DNA of 64,000 bases, from contig NC_051124.1 of assembly GCF_014839805.1 (NCBI RefSeq), positions 496,001 through 560,000 on the forward strand, in the 5' to 3' direction. Made by a program: the position numbers and the translations under genes. Below are positions 35,197-46,687 of the stretch, in pieces (positions within the stretch are counted from its first letter, which is position 1; the number at the start of each line of letters is the position of its first letter). The notes beneath the pieces were generated by a model. It made no database searches. It saw only the letters and a list, made by a program, of their open reading frames with translations, and was not told the origin of the DNA. This stretch comes from Manduca sexta (taxonomy: Eukaryota > Arthropoda > Insecta > Lepidoptera > Sphingidae).

Positions 35197-35402
35197 ACAG
35201 CACCTGATGGTGAATGGAGTGGCGTTCAAGAGAATGTCGACTGACGAGAGATGATCAACCGTTGACATAATTATGCCGGCTTGTTTGGATATACACATGT
35301 TGATCCCGGAACGCGTCACACTTACGTGGGCCATTTTGGCGGGTTTCAACAACTTGTGTATAGTCGCTATCCGGGCGGATATAAAATATATCCTTTCACC
35401 TA
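35197..35402 (+). mobile_element. Repeat family Z, copy
   Basis: From CAGCACCTGATGGTGAATGG to ATATCCTTTCACC. Part of the second hairpin arm is deleted (CAACCGTTGAC), abolishing the fold in this copy. Confidence 0.8.
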
Positions 35403-35699
35403 ATAAAAATACCTGATTCTTTGTCCAGGGCAGGAATTTGTTCCTAAAATTAAATTTTATAAGAGCAGCCTTACAACGTTGCTCGGGCGAATCTTGATGA
35501 TCTATCGAGTGCTCATAAATAATGCAAGCCTCGTCTAGTACTTGAAGGCTCTGCTTTGCTATTTGGTGCTAACTATATTATGATTAGAGTTACATTTTAT
35601 TACTATGACGCGGTGCAAGTTGGGAGCTTTTGGTGTTAGAATATTTTAAAATTAAATTATTGTTTTATATTTTAATTTAATTTTTTTTATTGGAGAATG

Positions 35700-35795
35700 G
35701 GCGGAAATTAAAATATAATAACCGATAAAATTCGTAAAATAGTTTAATTTTACTGTCTAACATCCGTGTAAACAGAAGAAATCATTGAAATATTT
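35700..35795 (+). mobile_element. Repeat family N, partial copy
   Basis: Matches the right side of the 18.7 kb copy: 'AACCGATAAAATTCGTAAAA', 'TAGTTTAATTTTACTGTC', 'TAACATCCGTGTAAACAGAA', 'GAAATCATTG'. Confidence 0.65.
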
Positions 35796-35923
35796 TGTTG
35801 ATTGCAATCTTGTATCATATTAAGATACCGTTTCTATGAGAACTGTAAGAAAATATATATGTAAAGAATGTAGTCGTCATTATGTGTTGTATGTCTGATG
35901 TAATAAGTTACATTGTCTACATT

Positions 35924-36108
35924 GTATCCAGTGTAATTACTGGACATAATAAAACTTAATATTTCATGTCTCAAGATGGCGAGCGCAGTGGAATACCATA
36001 CAATACTTTGTAATTCAAGGTGTTGGATGGTGTTTCTACTGTTTATGCCTATCACTTACCATCAGGCTAACGGCAAGCTCGTCTCGACATTTAAAGCGAT
36101 AAGAAAAT
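35924..36108 (+). mobile_element. Family W 3' end, copy
   Basis: GTATCCAGTGTAATTACTGG to GACATTTAAAGCGATAAGAA; the GGGCGGTCG block is shortened (TTTATGCCTATCACTTACCATC). Confidence 0.8.
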
Positions 36109-36240
36109 CTTAGCCTCTTCAATTATTTTATATTTTTCATACCGTCATTCCTTTTTTCTCAGGTTCATCTAGGATTTAAATGTCATCTAGGTTTTTGATC
36201 GTTCCACTTAGTGTTTCTACTGTTCAAAGGCAATTACATT

Positions 36241-36424
36241 ACTCACTAACTTTTGCCTGCGGCTCCGCTCGCGTGAACAAGTTTTTACAGGATAAAATGT
36301 AGTCTATAGCATTTAGGAGTAATGTAAGTTCCTATTAGTGAAAACATAATCAAAATCGGTTTAGTAGTTCTTGAGATTAGTGCGTTAAACAAACAAACTC
36401 TTCATCTTTATATATTAGTATGGA
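36241..36424 (+). mobile_element. Repeat family V, compact copy
   Basis: CTAACTTTTGCCTGCGGCTC at the start and 'CTTTATATATTAGTATGGAT' at the end, with 'AAAATCGGTTTAGTAGTTCT' and AACAAACAAACTCTTCATC between. Confidence 0.8.
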
Positions 36425-36667
36425 TTTAAAACAACCCCATCTCGTCATGCAGTTACAATTTTTTTTCCTGACGTCATCGCTTTGAAATCAGCAAAGTGAC
36501 ATCAATACAATAATCAGCGTAATATTCTTCTTACAATAGTTTAACAGAACAAAACGCGGGGTAATCTTTTGTTCCACGTTAAGTCTGTAATTATGGTGGC
36601 TTGTAATTCGCATAAACTCTGAGCTTCCGCGCTGTTTTATTACAACGCTATTGTATTGTTAGTTTAT

Positions 36668-36775
36668 GTTATATAAGTTGTTCGCTCCGTCTGTGTGAAA
36701 AACTTTTCGGGTTAAAATTCCCGGGGTTTTCCGGGATAGCCTATGCTAATCTAGGTCTCAGTTCAGAGTCTGGAA
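36668..36775 (+). mobile_element. Repeat family V, 5' fragment
   Basis: GTTCGCTCCGTCTGTGTGAA then 'TTTTCCGGGATAGCCTATGC', the V core. Truncated afterwards. Confidence 0.6.
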
Positions 36776-37721
36776 TAGTATCTAGAAAATGGCAATAGGC
36801 TCATCCACAATAATTTAAAAATAAATATACAGAAATGTAGATATTGCGATAGTCTTCTTAGCCCTGAAGAGGGATAAGACATGTTAAGCATGTATAGCGA
36901 ATCTTCCAAAACAAACATCAATATCATACAAAATATACTTTCGAAGTAATAGCAATTTGTTTACAGGGTCATATTGACATTGTGTTAATAAATTAAACGA
37001 CATAGCCATTTTTACTTTCGCCAACATTGTGCCAAAATTTATTTGTAGTTTAGTACGAATATGATGTGTGTGTGAGTACATTTCTGATTGAAAATATTTT
37101 GATGTTGTCACAATTCTCTTAGAATAATAGTAGTGGAATTAGGGCACGTAAAATGAACATCACTTTTAATGATATTTATTTTGTTCGAAATGTAAATTTT
37201 ACATTTTTAACTTACATATCGAGTAACTTATTGTAAAGTGCTATTTTCAAGGAGATAAGCATGTTGTTTCATTTAAACGCAATGTCAAAATGACCTTGTA
37301 TTGTTATTAATATCCTTTAAATAAAATTAAGACGTATTTCTATCTGAATGACAACAGGCAGTATGTGGCTCTCGAAGATAAGAAGCTTAGACCGTCTGCA
37401 TTACGTCTGACTCTACGTTTGATCAGTAAAGGAGTTGGCAAGACTGCGGAATAACAAGAAAATAAATGTCTAGACTGCTATTTAACATATTTAAACAATA
37501 TCTCATACAGCTATATACGAAAATGTTTGTGAGGCAATCACGTATGTTTAATTTGGATTTTAGATGTAATTTAGTATGTGTACAGACAGCATTTTGTTAT
37601 TTATTGTCAAGGCTAAGTAATAGGCTTTCCGTATTGAAAAATGAATGATACCGTATATACATAAAATCACTTCTTTTCCCCGTTTCAAGATAGTTTAGTA
37701 AAAGGAGGCCCGATTCCATTT
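36776..37721. other. Putative intron DNA
   Basis: No gene or repeat recognised. Confidence 0.4.
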
Positions 37722-37855
37722 ACAAATACAGACTCCGGTCTGATGCTACGTAGTAAAACACAATATTACTTTGCCTGACTTGGTTATGAACCCAAGAACT
37801 CAGCCCGATAATCGTACGGCGCCCGCAATATAACTACACCACTAAAGCAGTCGAT
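37722..37855 (-). mobile_element. SINE family X, 5' part
   Basis: On the minus strand: tRNA-like head with a B-box-like GGGTTCATAACC, then 'GTAATATTGTGTTTTACTAC' and 'CATCAGACCGGAGTCTG', matching the first half of X. Confidence 0.6.
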
Positions 37856-38429
37856 ACCATGATAAATTTCATTCAGGCATAAAACGTAGGCGGCGTTGCC
37901 AGCAAAAGCAAGTAAGAATTGGGAAAAAATCACAAGGCGCTTTATTGGAGATGTCAAGTTCCAGATTTTTATGGGGCTAGACAATGTCTGATGTTTGACC
38001 TTAACTGAAATAGGTCAGTATTTTACTAGATAAAGTAACAAATCATGGCTTTTTGTGGCATTTTATCTCTGATATTCGGAATCTGAGGACTTCTTGGCGC
38101 CACTTCTGATTGTATTGGAGCAAACTTTTGTTTTATTAGGACAATTTATGTTTGAGAAATTTCTTAGTATTTTGTTGAGTCAAGGTTTTGGTTACATTCG
38201 TACTGGATAATTGGTGAAATCTTCGTGAAAGTGTTTCTGAAGTCGTAATGGTTCTTTTTTATTTTAAATCGAAATTGCTCCAGATCCTAATATAAAAAAA
38301 ATGTTTTAAGATAGTTAAAGTTTATAAGTTTAGATGAAGGTGGTCTAAACTACTGACAAACATTTTTACCAATGTTAAATTAAATGAATTCTGAGTACTA
38401 TAAGCTTTGCGTCTAAGGGTCGGACTATA
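37856..38429. other. Putative intron DNA
   Basis: No gene or repeat recognised. Confidence 0.4.
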
Positions 38430-38437
38430 ATACTTAA

Positions 38438-38550
38438 CAGTGGCGAACATCATCGTGGCTAATTTAACAGAAAACAAAAATTAAGACAAATATAAATAAA
38501 CGTAAAAGGGAAGCCGGTAGGAATCGGGTTGTATGGACGCTTCACCACTG
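38438..38550 (-). mobile_element. hAT-like MITE, family T, copy 6 with perfect 8-bp duplication
   Basis: CAGTGGCGAACATC to GCTTCACCACTG, 113 bp, flanked by exact ATACTTAA on both sides (38430-38437 and 38551-38558). This is the clearest evidence that family T moves by a hAT-type transposase supplied in trans. Confidence 0.92.
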
Positions 38551-38775
38551 ATACTTAAAGCTAGTTCCGAATCCCTAATCTCTTAACTTGGGACACAGCC
38601 CTATTGAGTGTCAAACCCGTCGTTATGCATACAAATCGGCCGGAGATGATCGTCGGATCATTTTAATATTTTCATTAAACATAGTGCGGAACTAGTTTCA
38701 TTATAGATGCTTTAAGTGCAATAACTATTATAATTTTATACCATAGACGCATTGGTGTTTGATAAAACTACTAAA

Positions 38776-38912
38776 TATATAACAATATATAAAGGTGAAG
38801 AGTTTGTTTGAACGCTGTGATTTCAGGAACTAATGAAACGATTTTCAACTTTTTTACACTAATACCTACTCGTGAGAGCTACAGGCTTATTTTTATCCCG
38901 GAAAAACAAATA
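38776..38912 (-). mobile_element. Repeat family V, copy
   Basis: Minus-strand V 3' part: 'TATATAAAGGTGAAGAGTTT', 'GATTTCAGGAACTAATGAAA', 'TATTTTTATCCCGGAAAAAC'. Confidence 0.7.
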
Positions 38913-39069
38913 ATAGGAGACTGATATAAAGGATATATATGAGGCGAGTGTGAAAGAAAGAAACAGTTATTCGACAATATCGGACGGTACAAAATATAAG
39001 TAATACATAAAGGATGAGGGCAGCTCAGTTCTGTCTGCTCCTACGGGATAGAGGTATGAAACTATGTAC

Positions 39070-39400
39070 GAATAATAATATAATAATAATATCAGTCCTG
39101 TATTATACTGTCGCACTGCTGAGCACGGGCCTCCTCTCCTACTGAGAGGGATTAGGCCTTAGTCCATCACGCTGGCCTAGTGCGGATTGGTAGACTTCAA
39201 ATACCCTCAAAATTCCTAAAGAGAACTTCTCAGATATGCAGGTTTCAACACGATGTTTTCCTTTACCGTTAAAGCAAGCGATAAGTCACAAAGAATACAC
39301 ACATAATTTTAGAAAAGTCAGAGGTGTGTGCCCTTCGTATTTGATCCTACGGATATTCGTATCGGCGGTTCGTTCCACGCCCAATTAGGCTATCGCCGCC
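39070..39400 (-). mobile_element. SINE family S, full copy
   Basis: Full-length minus-strand copy from GGCGATAGCCTAATTGG (39398 end) to an (ATT)n tail. Similar flanks (TGTACGAA / TGTACGGA) hint at a decayed duplication. A few substitutions from consensus. Confidence 0.9.
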
Positions 39401-40159
39401 TTTTTTTTGTATGAGTGTACGGACTTATTAGCAAGGCTGTAATATTTAAATTTATTCAGTCATATCAAGAACTATGCTGCCGTCTCTATAAACGATTTGA
39501 CACAACGGTTACTAGCGCAAGAACAAGAGCAGTTTAATGGAGCGCAGAGAACGAGCCGCGGTTAAAGCCGAAACTTAACGGCTAACTTTGGATGTAGTTC
39601 AATTTTTAACGACAGAGTTTTAACTGTATTATAAGTTGTAACGGGTTGAGCTTCGTTTCATTTGAGGGCGTATTGTCGCTTGCCTTTTTGAATATCATGT
39701 TAACGTTTCCATCCAAAACCTCGCTTTATTGTCACGTGTGATAGCCAACTGTAAACAATATGTTGCGTAGTAATATAATTAGGCTACAATGTCTTTTAAA
39801 TTGGCAAAGAAGCTGCTTTGCAGCACATAAACACAAATACGCTCGCATCTGAGAGGCTTACCACATAAATTACTTTATTCGACGCATATCTAACTTCGAT
39901 ACAACATTACGACATTACAAATTATAACACTAACAATCGACTAATAACTCGAATCAGAATGTTTCCACACAGCAATGTTTGTCGGCGTCAAATGAACCGG
40001 ACACAATCACTATTGGTTTAGGACGCAGACGTGCGGGCACCCCGCGCGCGCTCAGCCGTGACTGAGAGCTGTTTCGTTATGTTCGGATTGTTATGTCTTT
40101 CAATACAATCTATTGTTAAATATAGTATTGAAGAAGATAAATATTAAATGTTGCAAATA
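39401..40159. other. Putative intron DNA with CpG patch
   Basis: A CpG-dense block at about 40028-40075 (GTGCGGGCACCCCGCGCGCGC) has an inverted CCAAT (ATTGG) just upstream and CTCAGCCGTGACTGAG, a short palindrome. No initiator/DPE pair found. Confidence 0.35.
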
Positions 40160-40395
40160 CCGCATTAGTGGCGTAGTGGTATTGGTTACGGTATGACGTC
40201 TGGGTTTGAATACCGGGATGAGCAAAGTGATGTTTGGGTTTTTGCTCAGTGTCAGACCGGTATTGGGAATTTAGTGTCTGATATGGCAATAAGTTCGCCC
40301 TCATCACATCATGGGACGGGACACACACGGTGAAAATTGGTTACACCTCTGCCTACCTCTTCGAAGATCAAGGCGTGATACGTGTGGTTGTTTCG
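40160..40395 (+). mobile_element. SINE family X, near full-length
   Basis: A-box-like AGTGGCGTAGTGGTATTGG, B box TGGGTTTGAATACC, then 'GGGTTTTTGCTCAGTGTCAG', 'ATCACATCATGGGACGGGAC', 'ACACCTCTGCCTACCTCTTC' and 'AAGGCGTGATACGTGTGGTT'. The best overall view of family X in the window. Confidence 0.85.
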
Positions 40396-41301
40396 TTCCT
40401 TCATCAGCGATCAGGATGTACACTGCTAGACATAGGCCTCCTCCAAATATTTACAGAGTCTTCAGCGAATTTTGCAATATTATTCAGATACCAGGTTTAA
40501 GGAATTCAATCTAGTCTTAATGTAATGTAGTGAATTCTTTATAATGATTGTGTTCTGTGTTATGCCTTTTGTTAAATAATAAAAAAACATAAGAAGCTCA
40601 GCAATTTCAAGAATTTCAACTGCCTATATAAGTTAAGCTTAATTAAAACTTTTTTTCTTTTTATAAAATAAAGTAATTCCCTTTAATTTTATTTTTATTA
40701 AGAAATATTTTTTTTGGTAAGAACACAAAAGTGTTTAGACGATTTGAAGTTTTGAATTTGTTTAGCTATTTATTAATATAACCTTCAAAGTATATTATAA
40801 CATTCAAGAAGTCTTACTAATATTCAAATGTCCTGGTTGTCTGTTTCCCAGTTATACAGTGTATGTCACAAGGTACCCGGATATTCGATCAGCCCCTTCA
40901 CTTCCCCACAAAACACTTTTAAACCAGGAAACAAGCAACCTCACATAGTTAAACACTAGACGATGGCATTAGGGTTGTCAAAATCGGAAAATATTTTACT
41001 TGAAATAAAGTAACTACATCGGAGATTTTGTCGTGCAGTCCATATAAAATTTTTGATCGCAGGGAGATATATTATCATAGTAGTTGCCATAATCATACCG
41101 GCCTTTCTAATTGCTTAATTTTATTGCACACTCTTAGATTTTTAAATTTACCTGTAAGGAAAAACAAAGTACACTCATATTTATTAATTAAAGAAATCAT
41201 TGTTTGTATAATCATTGTACAAATGATCTTTTAAATTAATAAGAACTTAAAAACACAGAGGAATTGACATCTAAAAATGTGTAATTCACAGTATGTAATG
41301 A
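40396..41301. other. Putative intron DNA
   Basis: No gene or repeat recognised. Confidence 0.4.
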
Positions 41302-41303
41302 TA

Positions 41304-41740
41304 GTCGAGGGACCTATTTAAGGAGGGCATTCAATGATCGATTCTCGTCCTAAACATGTATAAAATATATGACCTTATTTTTTTAAGAATTTTATCTCTA
41401 CGTTTGAAATAAAAAGCGAAAGTGGATCATACTTAAACGATATATTTATTCATAATCACCAATAAGATAGGTCACACAAGTAGCTAACACAAGGGACCGT
41501 ATACGTTGGGAACCATACATTTTTTAAGACTTACTCTGTCTATTTTACATTGGTTTCTTATGCTTACTTGAATGTTGGACATGGAAATGAAACTATTTTC
41601 GAAATTTATCTCATTTTTTTTCTGTCTGTCATATATCATTTTTCTTGCGTATATTTTTATTACTTATTTATTATAAGTTCTCCAAAAAAGAACTTACTTA
41701 TATTTAAGCATCACCTGCCGTGTGTTTAAGGTCCCTCGAC
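41304..41740. mobile_element. TA-flanked MITE, family M, complete
   Basis: Terminal inverted repeats GTCGAGGGACC (41304-41314) and GGTCCCTCGAC (41730-41740) are exact, with TA on each side (41302-41303 and 41741-41742). 437 bp, AT-rich, no ORF. A TA duplication suggests mobilisation by a Tc1/mariner-type or similar transposase; the terminal sequence itself is not one I can assign. Confidence 0.85.
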
Positions 41741-41851
41741 TACAAATACATACTATATAAATACATAAAATATTACACATTTTACAACAAGCTCTAGGGA
41801 CTTCCTATTGTGGAATAAAAACAAGCTTAGGTGCCAAGGGAATAAGATGTT

Positions 41852-41998
41852 GAACCGGAAAATATTCATTACATTCCGGTTCCAAGAGAGTTCTTGATAA
41901 CCATCAAATTCCCGATACAAAAATCTAAGCACAAAAAATATTCCAACCGGAATTTTTTATTCCGGTTCTAACACCAGGAAACTGCCGGAATGTAAACA
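41852..41998. repeat. Cluster of ACCGGAA palindromes
   Basis: GAACCGGAA/TTCCGGTTC (41852-41860 and 41874-41882) and AACCGGAAT/ATTCCGGTT (41945-41953 and 41959-41967) form two hairpins. A fifth CCGGAA lies near 41992. The core is also an ETS-factor-type site. Confidence 0.8.
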
Positions 41999-42761
41999 GT
42001 TAACCCTTACTATCGATCTACAAGGAACGACGTTTGAAAACACATGCGTTAGGCCGTGCAACATTTACGAAGCCTGCAGCCGGTTTATGGCTCACTGCAT
42101 GGAAGGTTGGATCAAGCCATCATTCCGTACGTGCTCTAGAAGCGGAATTATAAATTATTCTTACGATATCGATCTGGGAAGAGTTAGTTACGTTACTATT
42201 GTAAAATTCGCTGGGTGAAGTTAGTTTGATTGTCGGGGCTTGGCCGATAATGGGGTTAGTACTGCTGCTATGAAAAATTTGTAAGATTATATAGAAATGT
42301 TAATAATAGATACGTACAATTCATTTATTTATTTGACTAGCCAACAATTGTTTATAACAATACAATTTTCAAACGGAATACCTAAGTGCAAGAAATTCTT
42401 ACAGGCTAGTTTCACATGCACAAAATAGGTACTTATTAATACATTAAAATAAATATATAATTTGTTTATTGGTTACTGCACTACGTTTCTAGCTACGAGA
42501 TATTCAATAAACAAACTTAATGTGACTCTTATGTGCGGAACCAAATTATTGTATAGGATTAATTTCTTAGAAGATATCTCCATTTTCTTCATTCTCCATC
42601 TTCATCTTACAAATGGACCAACCAGAACAGTGATTTTTGGATATGCTAACAAATGAGTTATGGATCGGTTCATCCTCAAAATCGTATTACAGATTTAGAT
42701 TAGGATTGTATATTTAAACCGGCTTTTAATATTGATAGGTTTACAAAATATGTATATTTTT
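41999..42761. other. Putative intron DNA
   Basis: No gene or repeat recognised. Confidence 0.4.
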
Positions 42762-42868
42762 GTTTTAAACAGGCCGGCATAATTGTATTGACTGGCGAGG
42801 GGTAATCGTCTCTCATCAGTCGACACTATTTAGAATCCACTACACTTATCATTAGATAATGTGTGGTA
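42762..42868 (-). mobile_element. Repeat family Z, 5' half
   Basis: Minus-strand Z: hairpin GTCGACTGATGAGAGACGAT, then 'CAATTATGCCGGCCTGTTTA'. This copy keeps most of the paired stem. Confidence 0.75.
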
Positions 42869-43421
42869 ACCTTATCGACCCCGTATTAAAAAAAAGATCA
42901 ATGTACAAGTAAAACACGAAAGCACAATTTTGACAGCTAAATAAAAACACGCAATTATTGACACTGTATTTACTATCAGATCTAGTGCAGTAACTTTCAT
43001 TGAATAAGAGAATCGCAAGTAGAAAATTATATACTATCTATATTCCTTTGACCTTAATTGAACCCAAGTCAATATTCTCAATCATTAATCTCAACCAAAT
43101 AATTCCTACTACATAACAGGTTTATACAAAAAATCCATTCCGCAAACTGATATTAATTACCTTCTAATCCTGCCTACCCCAATCTCAATGTTCGGCCTTC
43201 GGTCAGTGAATGAGGACCGCATAATTCCACCCTTATCTTTTCAATTATCTCTTTCCGTTTGATTGGGCCTGCTTATTGGCTATAAGGTGCGTTAGGCCCG
43301 TCTCGTGAATATACGCTTTCTTTAAGATGTGTTGCGGTCTTGCTGACCTAATTATTTTTGCCTAAGTTTTGGTTGTTTTTGTTGATATCGGACCCGCAGT
43401 CAACAGCAGGAGTTCTGCTAA
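42869..43421. other. Putative intron DNA
   Basis: No gene or repeat recognised. Confidence 0.4.
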
Positions 43422-43657
43422 TGGGATGCTGGAATTGCCCGGCTTAGCGACTCCAGGGCCCTGGAAGAAAGTTGGGAGGGGATAGATGGAAGTGTGGGAG
43501 AAGGATAAGAAAACTCTTAGGATGTAAGGAAAGGAAGGCTAGGAATTATTCGCGAGCTATTATAGGCCTCAATGTGAATTAACAACCATGAGGTATATAC
43601 ACTTAACTGTGTGCCTAAGGCCACGACAAATGTCCCACCGTGCATAAGTTTTGGTTG
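43422..43657 (+). repeat. Repeat family R, copy 2
   Basis: Same block order as 33331-33590, about 10 kb away and in the same orientation. Many substitutions and small indels separate them, so it is not a recent segmental duplication. Confidence 0.75.
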
Positions 43658-43739
43658 AAGTACTGATGAAATTAATAGATGATTGATTAAGCGATGAGGT
43701 GTATCTTCCTCTGTCTGTCTAAAAGCGATGCAAGTCAAA

Positions 43740-43858
43740 ACTACCGAACGGATATCGATGAGGTATGGAGATATTTTAGGAAACTGGAAAAGGCATAAGC
43801 TATTTTTTATTCCAGGAAAATATCGGGACTTCTATCCCGAAAAAAACATTGGCGCCGA
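43740..43858 (-). mobile_element. Repeat family V, fragment
   Basis: Minus-strand V pieces: 'AACTACCGAACGGATATCGA', 'GGCATAAGCTATTTTTTATT', 'GGCGCCGAAGCTGAG'. Confidence 0.5.
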
Positions 43859-44456
43859 AGCTGAGAACAAAACCCAAATAAATAATTAATTTAAATCATA
43901 TAACGCGGTAGGGGAGCTACCTCTTCACGCCGAGCTCCTGCAAGTGAAGTTCCTAAATTGACCATAGCGGCATAATTTCACTAATAATGTTAAATCTGGT
44001 TAAAATCACGAAGTGGTGATATTACTCAGATAATTCTACTATCATTGTAATCTCTACTGACGAACCAACTAGACATTTACCAAACCCCACAACCTTATTC
44101 TATTAATATTATTCCACTCATATTTATCCTATTATCCCACTTCTACATTGGTCAGCACATCACTAATCCCACAATTATAATCGAACACACAAACGTTCTG
44201 TTCAAGCCATAACTTCAAGTTTATTAAACTCCGCATGTAAATATGTGCCGAAATCTCGTCACGAGTCGGCCGGTCATTAAAACCAGGGCGATCGGATTAT
44301 ACAAGCGCTGTGAGTACTCGCTCGTTTACTCCTAGTTTGTTTGCGTGTATCAGTTGGATGTTCTGATATGGGAAACAAGTTGGACTGAAGCTTGCAGATA
44401 TTGAATTTATCAGAACTGAATCTGATTGTTTGTGTTGTTTGCTGTAACTCTATCTA
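43859..44456. other. Putative intron DNA
   Basis: No gene or repeat recognised. Confidence 0.4.
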
Positions 44457-44793
44457 TAATAATAATAATAAATAATAATATCAGCCCTGTATTATATACT
44501 TGCCCACTGCTGAGCACGGGCCTCCTCTACTACTGAGAGGGATTAGGCCTTAGTCCACCACGCTGGCCAAGTGCGGATTGGTAGACTTCACACACCTTCG
44601 AGATACCTATAGAGAACTTCTCAGATGTGCAGGTTTCCTCACGATGTTTTCCTTCACCGTTAAAGCGAACGATACATTCACAAAGAATACACACATGATT
44701 TATTAGAAAAGTCAGAGGTGTGTGCCCTTGGGATTTGAACCTGCGGACATTCGTCTTGGCAGTCCGTTCCACACCCAACTAGGCTATCGCCGC
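44457..44793 (-). mobile_element. SINE family S, near-consensus full copy
   Basis: Nearly identical to the 31.9 kb copy along its length but with the 'GATACCTATAGAGAACTTCT' segment retained. The tail is (ATT)n. Flanks ATCTATAA / ACCTATAA suggest a duplication with one change. Confidence 0.93.
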
Positions 44794-44829
44794 TTTACCT
44801 ATAACCTCAACCTTTTATCGTTAAAGAGT

Positions 44830-45045
44830 TAGGCAGAAATGGAAAGTGTGAATTGAAATGTCATAATTGCACATATTTTTCGTCGTGTGTATTCCGTCCT
44901 ATGGTGTGATAGGGGGTGATACTATCACCATATCTGGCACAATATTCTGGTTGATTGTGGAAAGAAATACTCAATATCTCCCGGCCCAAGGATTCGAACC
45001 AAAGAAGTCGTACAGCGCAAGACAACGCCACCGATGCAGATAGAT
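44830..45045 (-). mobile_element. SINE family X, copy
   Basis: Minus strand: B-box-like GGTTCGAATCC, then 'CACAATCAACCAGAATATTG' and 'CACCATAGGACGGAATACAC', ending near 'CTGCCTAACTCTTTAACG'. Adjacent to the S SINE at 44.5 kb. Confidence 0.75.
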
Positions 45046-45561
45046 TTAAAGGACCTTCAAAAAACTCTTTTCAAAATAGGATTATTTGAGAGCCGTTCTA
45101 TTTAAAGAATCTTGTTATTTGTACATTCTAGTAAGACTTAATAACTGAGGGAGACGACCGCAGCTTTCATAAAGTCCTTTGTAATTCAAAGTTCTGTTCT
45201 AAAGCTTCTATTTATGGGTAATTATGGGGCATCAAGCGAGTAAATTGCTCGTTATTAAGTGGAAAAAATGTAGTATTTGCTTTATTAATCCCCTTTAAAA
45301 AGACAACTCAACACCCCCCCTCGTACGTTTTACTATCATTACATAATGACACTAATCATGGAGTCGCCGGTCCGACTCTTGCATTATTGAGCACATCGAT
45401 TTAACTTAGTAAAGTCAACTTGCTAGACAGGATTTCGCGCGTGGTTTTTGAGTTTAGTCAGTTGTGACCTCAGAACTTCGATTTGGGTTGTAATTTCGTA
45501 AGCGGTTTCGGCTGTGTAGAACTGGTTGTTTGGTAGTGTAACAATATTTTATGATTACATA
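45046..45561. other. Putative intron DNA
   Basis: A possible decayed W segment lies at about 45170-45260 (CTTTGTAATTCAAAGTTCTG). No gene recognised. Confidence 0.35.
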
Positions 45562-45736
45562 TCTATGCTAATATTGAAAAGCTGACGAGTTTGTTTGGAC
45601 ACGCCAATCTCAGGAACTTATAAACTTATTTTGATTTTTTTCACTAATAGGAAGCTACATTCCTCCTGAGTGCTATACGTTACTTTTATCTCAGGGAATC
45701 TGTTTCATGCAAGCGGAGCCGTAGGCAAAGCTAGTT
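45562..45736 (-). mobile_element. Repeat family V, copy
   Basis: Minus strand from AACTAGCTTTGCCTACGGCT to 'CAATATTAGCATAGATATG'; 'TGAGATTGGCGTGTCCAAAC' is the V 3' block. Confidence 0.8.
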
Positions 45737-45824
45737 TTATATACATTTATTTTTTTTATTGTAAAAAATATATATTTAGGGTTCAATCTTTAAATTTTGG
45801 TTCTTAAATAATACATCTAATAAT

Positions 45825-45960
45825 TATTACCATATCGGGCACAAATTTCAGACTCCGGTCAGATTCTCAGTAGAAAAACCCATAATCACTTTACCCGATC
45901 CGGAGATCGAACCCGAGACTTCAGTCGTACCGCAATACAATGAATTAAGAGTAATATACA
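45825..45960 (-). mobile_element. SINE family X, 5' part
   Basis: Minus strand: B box CTCGGGTTCGATCTCCGGAT, then 'GTAAAGTGATTATGGGTTTT', 'CTACTGAGAATCTGACCGGA' and 'AATTTGTGCCCGATATGG'. Confidence 0.75.
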
Positions 45961-46440
45961 TTCTAAGCTACTAATAGTAAGACTAATAGGTCATACTTAA
46001 ACCGACTCACGTCTCATGACTGCATATTCAGAAAATCCACTTAATGCAAATAATAAATGAGATCGTCGTTAAATTTAAACCACCCTGTATTAACAACCCT
46101 TAACTTCATTAAAGGGCCAATTCTCTGTTGAAAATAACATTATACCCCAATATTAGAGGGATTAAGTGGTGCCAACCGACGAAATCTATGGCCTCTTAAT
46201 GTAACAATAAAAGTCTTTGAGGCATCAGGACGTCAATTTAAGACCCCTTTTAGACCCTAATGAACTCTGAACATCTTTAATTGTGCTGCAATGGACTTTA
46301 AATTCAAAGGGTCAAGGATTAAATACAATTTTCGGGTATGATAAGACATTGATGTCTCAGCGACCGCATTGCAAGTTAATTGATACTGGTATTAATTTTT
46401 AGTCAGGGGTAGTTTTTTGCAGTTGAATGACTAGACGAAC
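45961..46440. other. Putative intron DNA
   Basis: No gene or repeat recognised. Confidence 0.4.
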
Positions 46441-46595
46441 ATGCCGATCGCCTGATGATAAATAAAACGACCGCCCATAAACAGTAGCAACACCATATAG
46501 TATTATAAATTTTAAAGTACTGCGTGGCACTCCAGTGCGCTCATCACTCTGGGACTTAAGAATTTAACTCTCATAATTACGTTGTCTACAATATC
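46441..46595 (-). mobile_element. Family W 3' end, copy
   Basis: Minus strand: 'GTTGCTACTGTTTATGGGCG', 'GTCGTTTTATTTATCATCAG', with the upstream 'GGAGTGCCACGCAGTA' block; the terminal AATAAA region is missing. Confidence 0.65.
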
Positions 46596-46687
46596 CTTCG
46601 AACTAGAATATAACAGTGTATGCACATTGCACACTGCTGCTTGACGGTAGTAATAAACATTGCGGTAGTAGACAGCCCCTCGCATAC

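Noticed and set aside
33331..43657. Segmental duplication linking 33.3 kb and 43.4 kb
   Set aside because: Only about 250 bp is shared and the copies are well diverged, so two independent copies of repeat family R are more likely.
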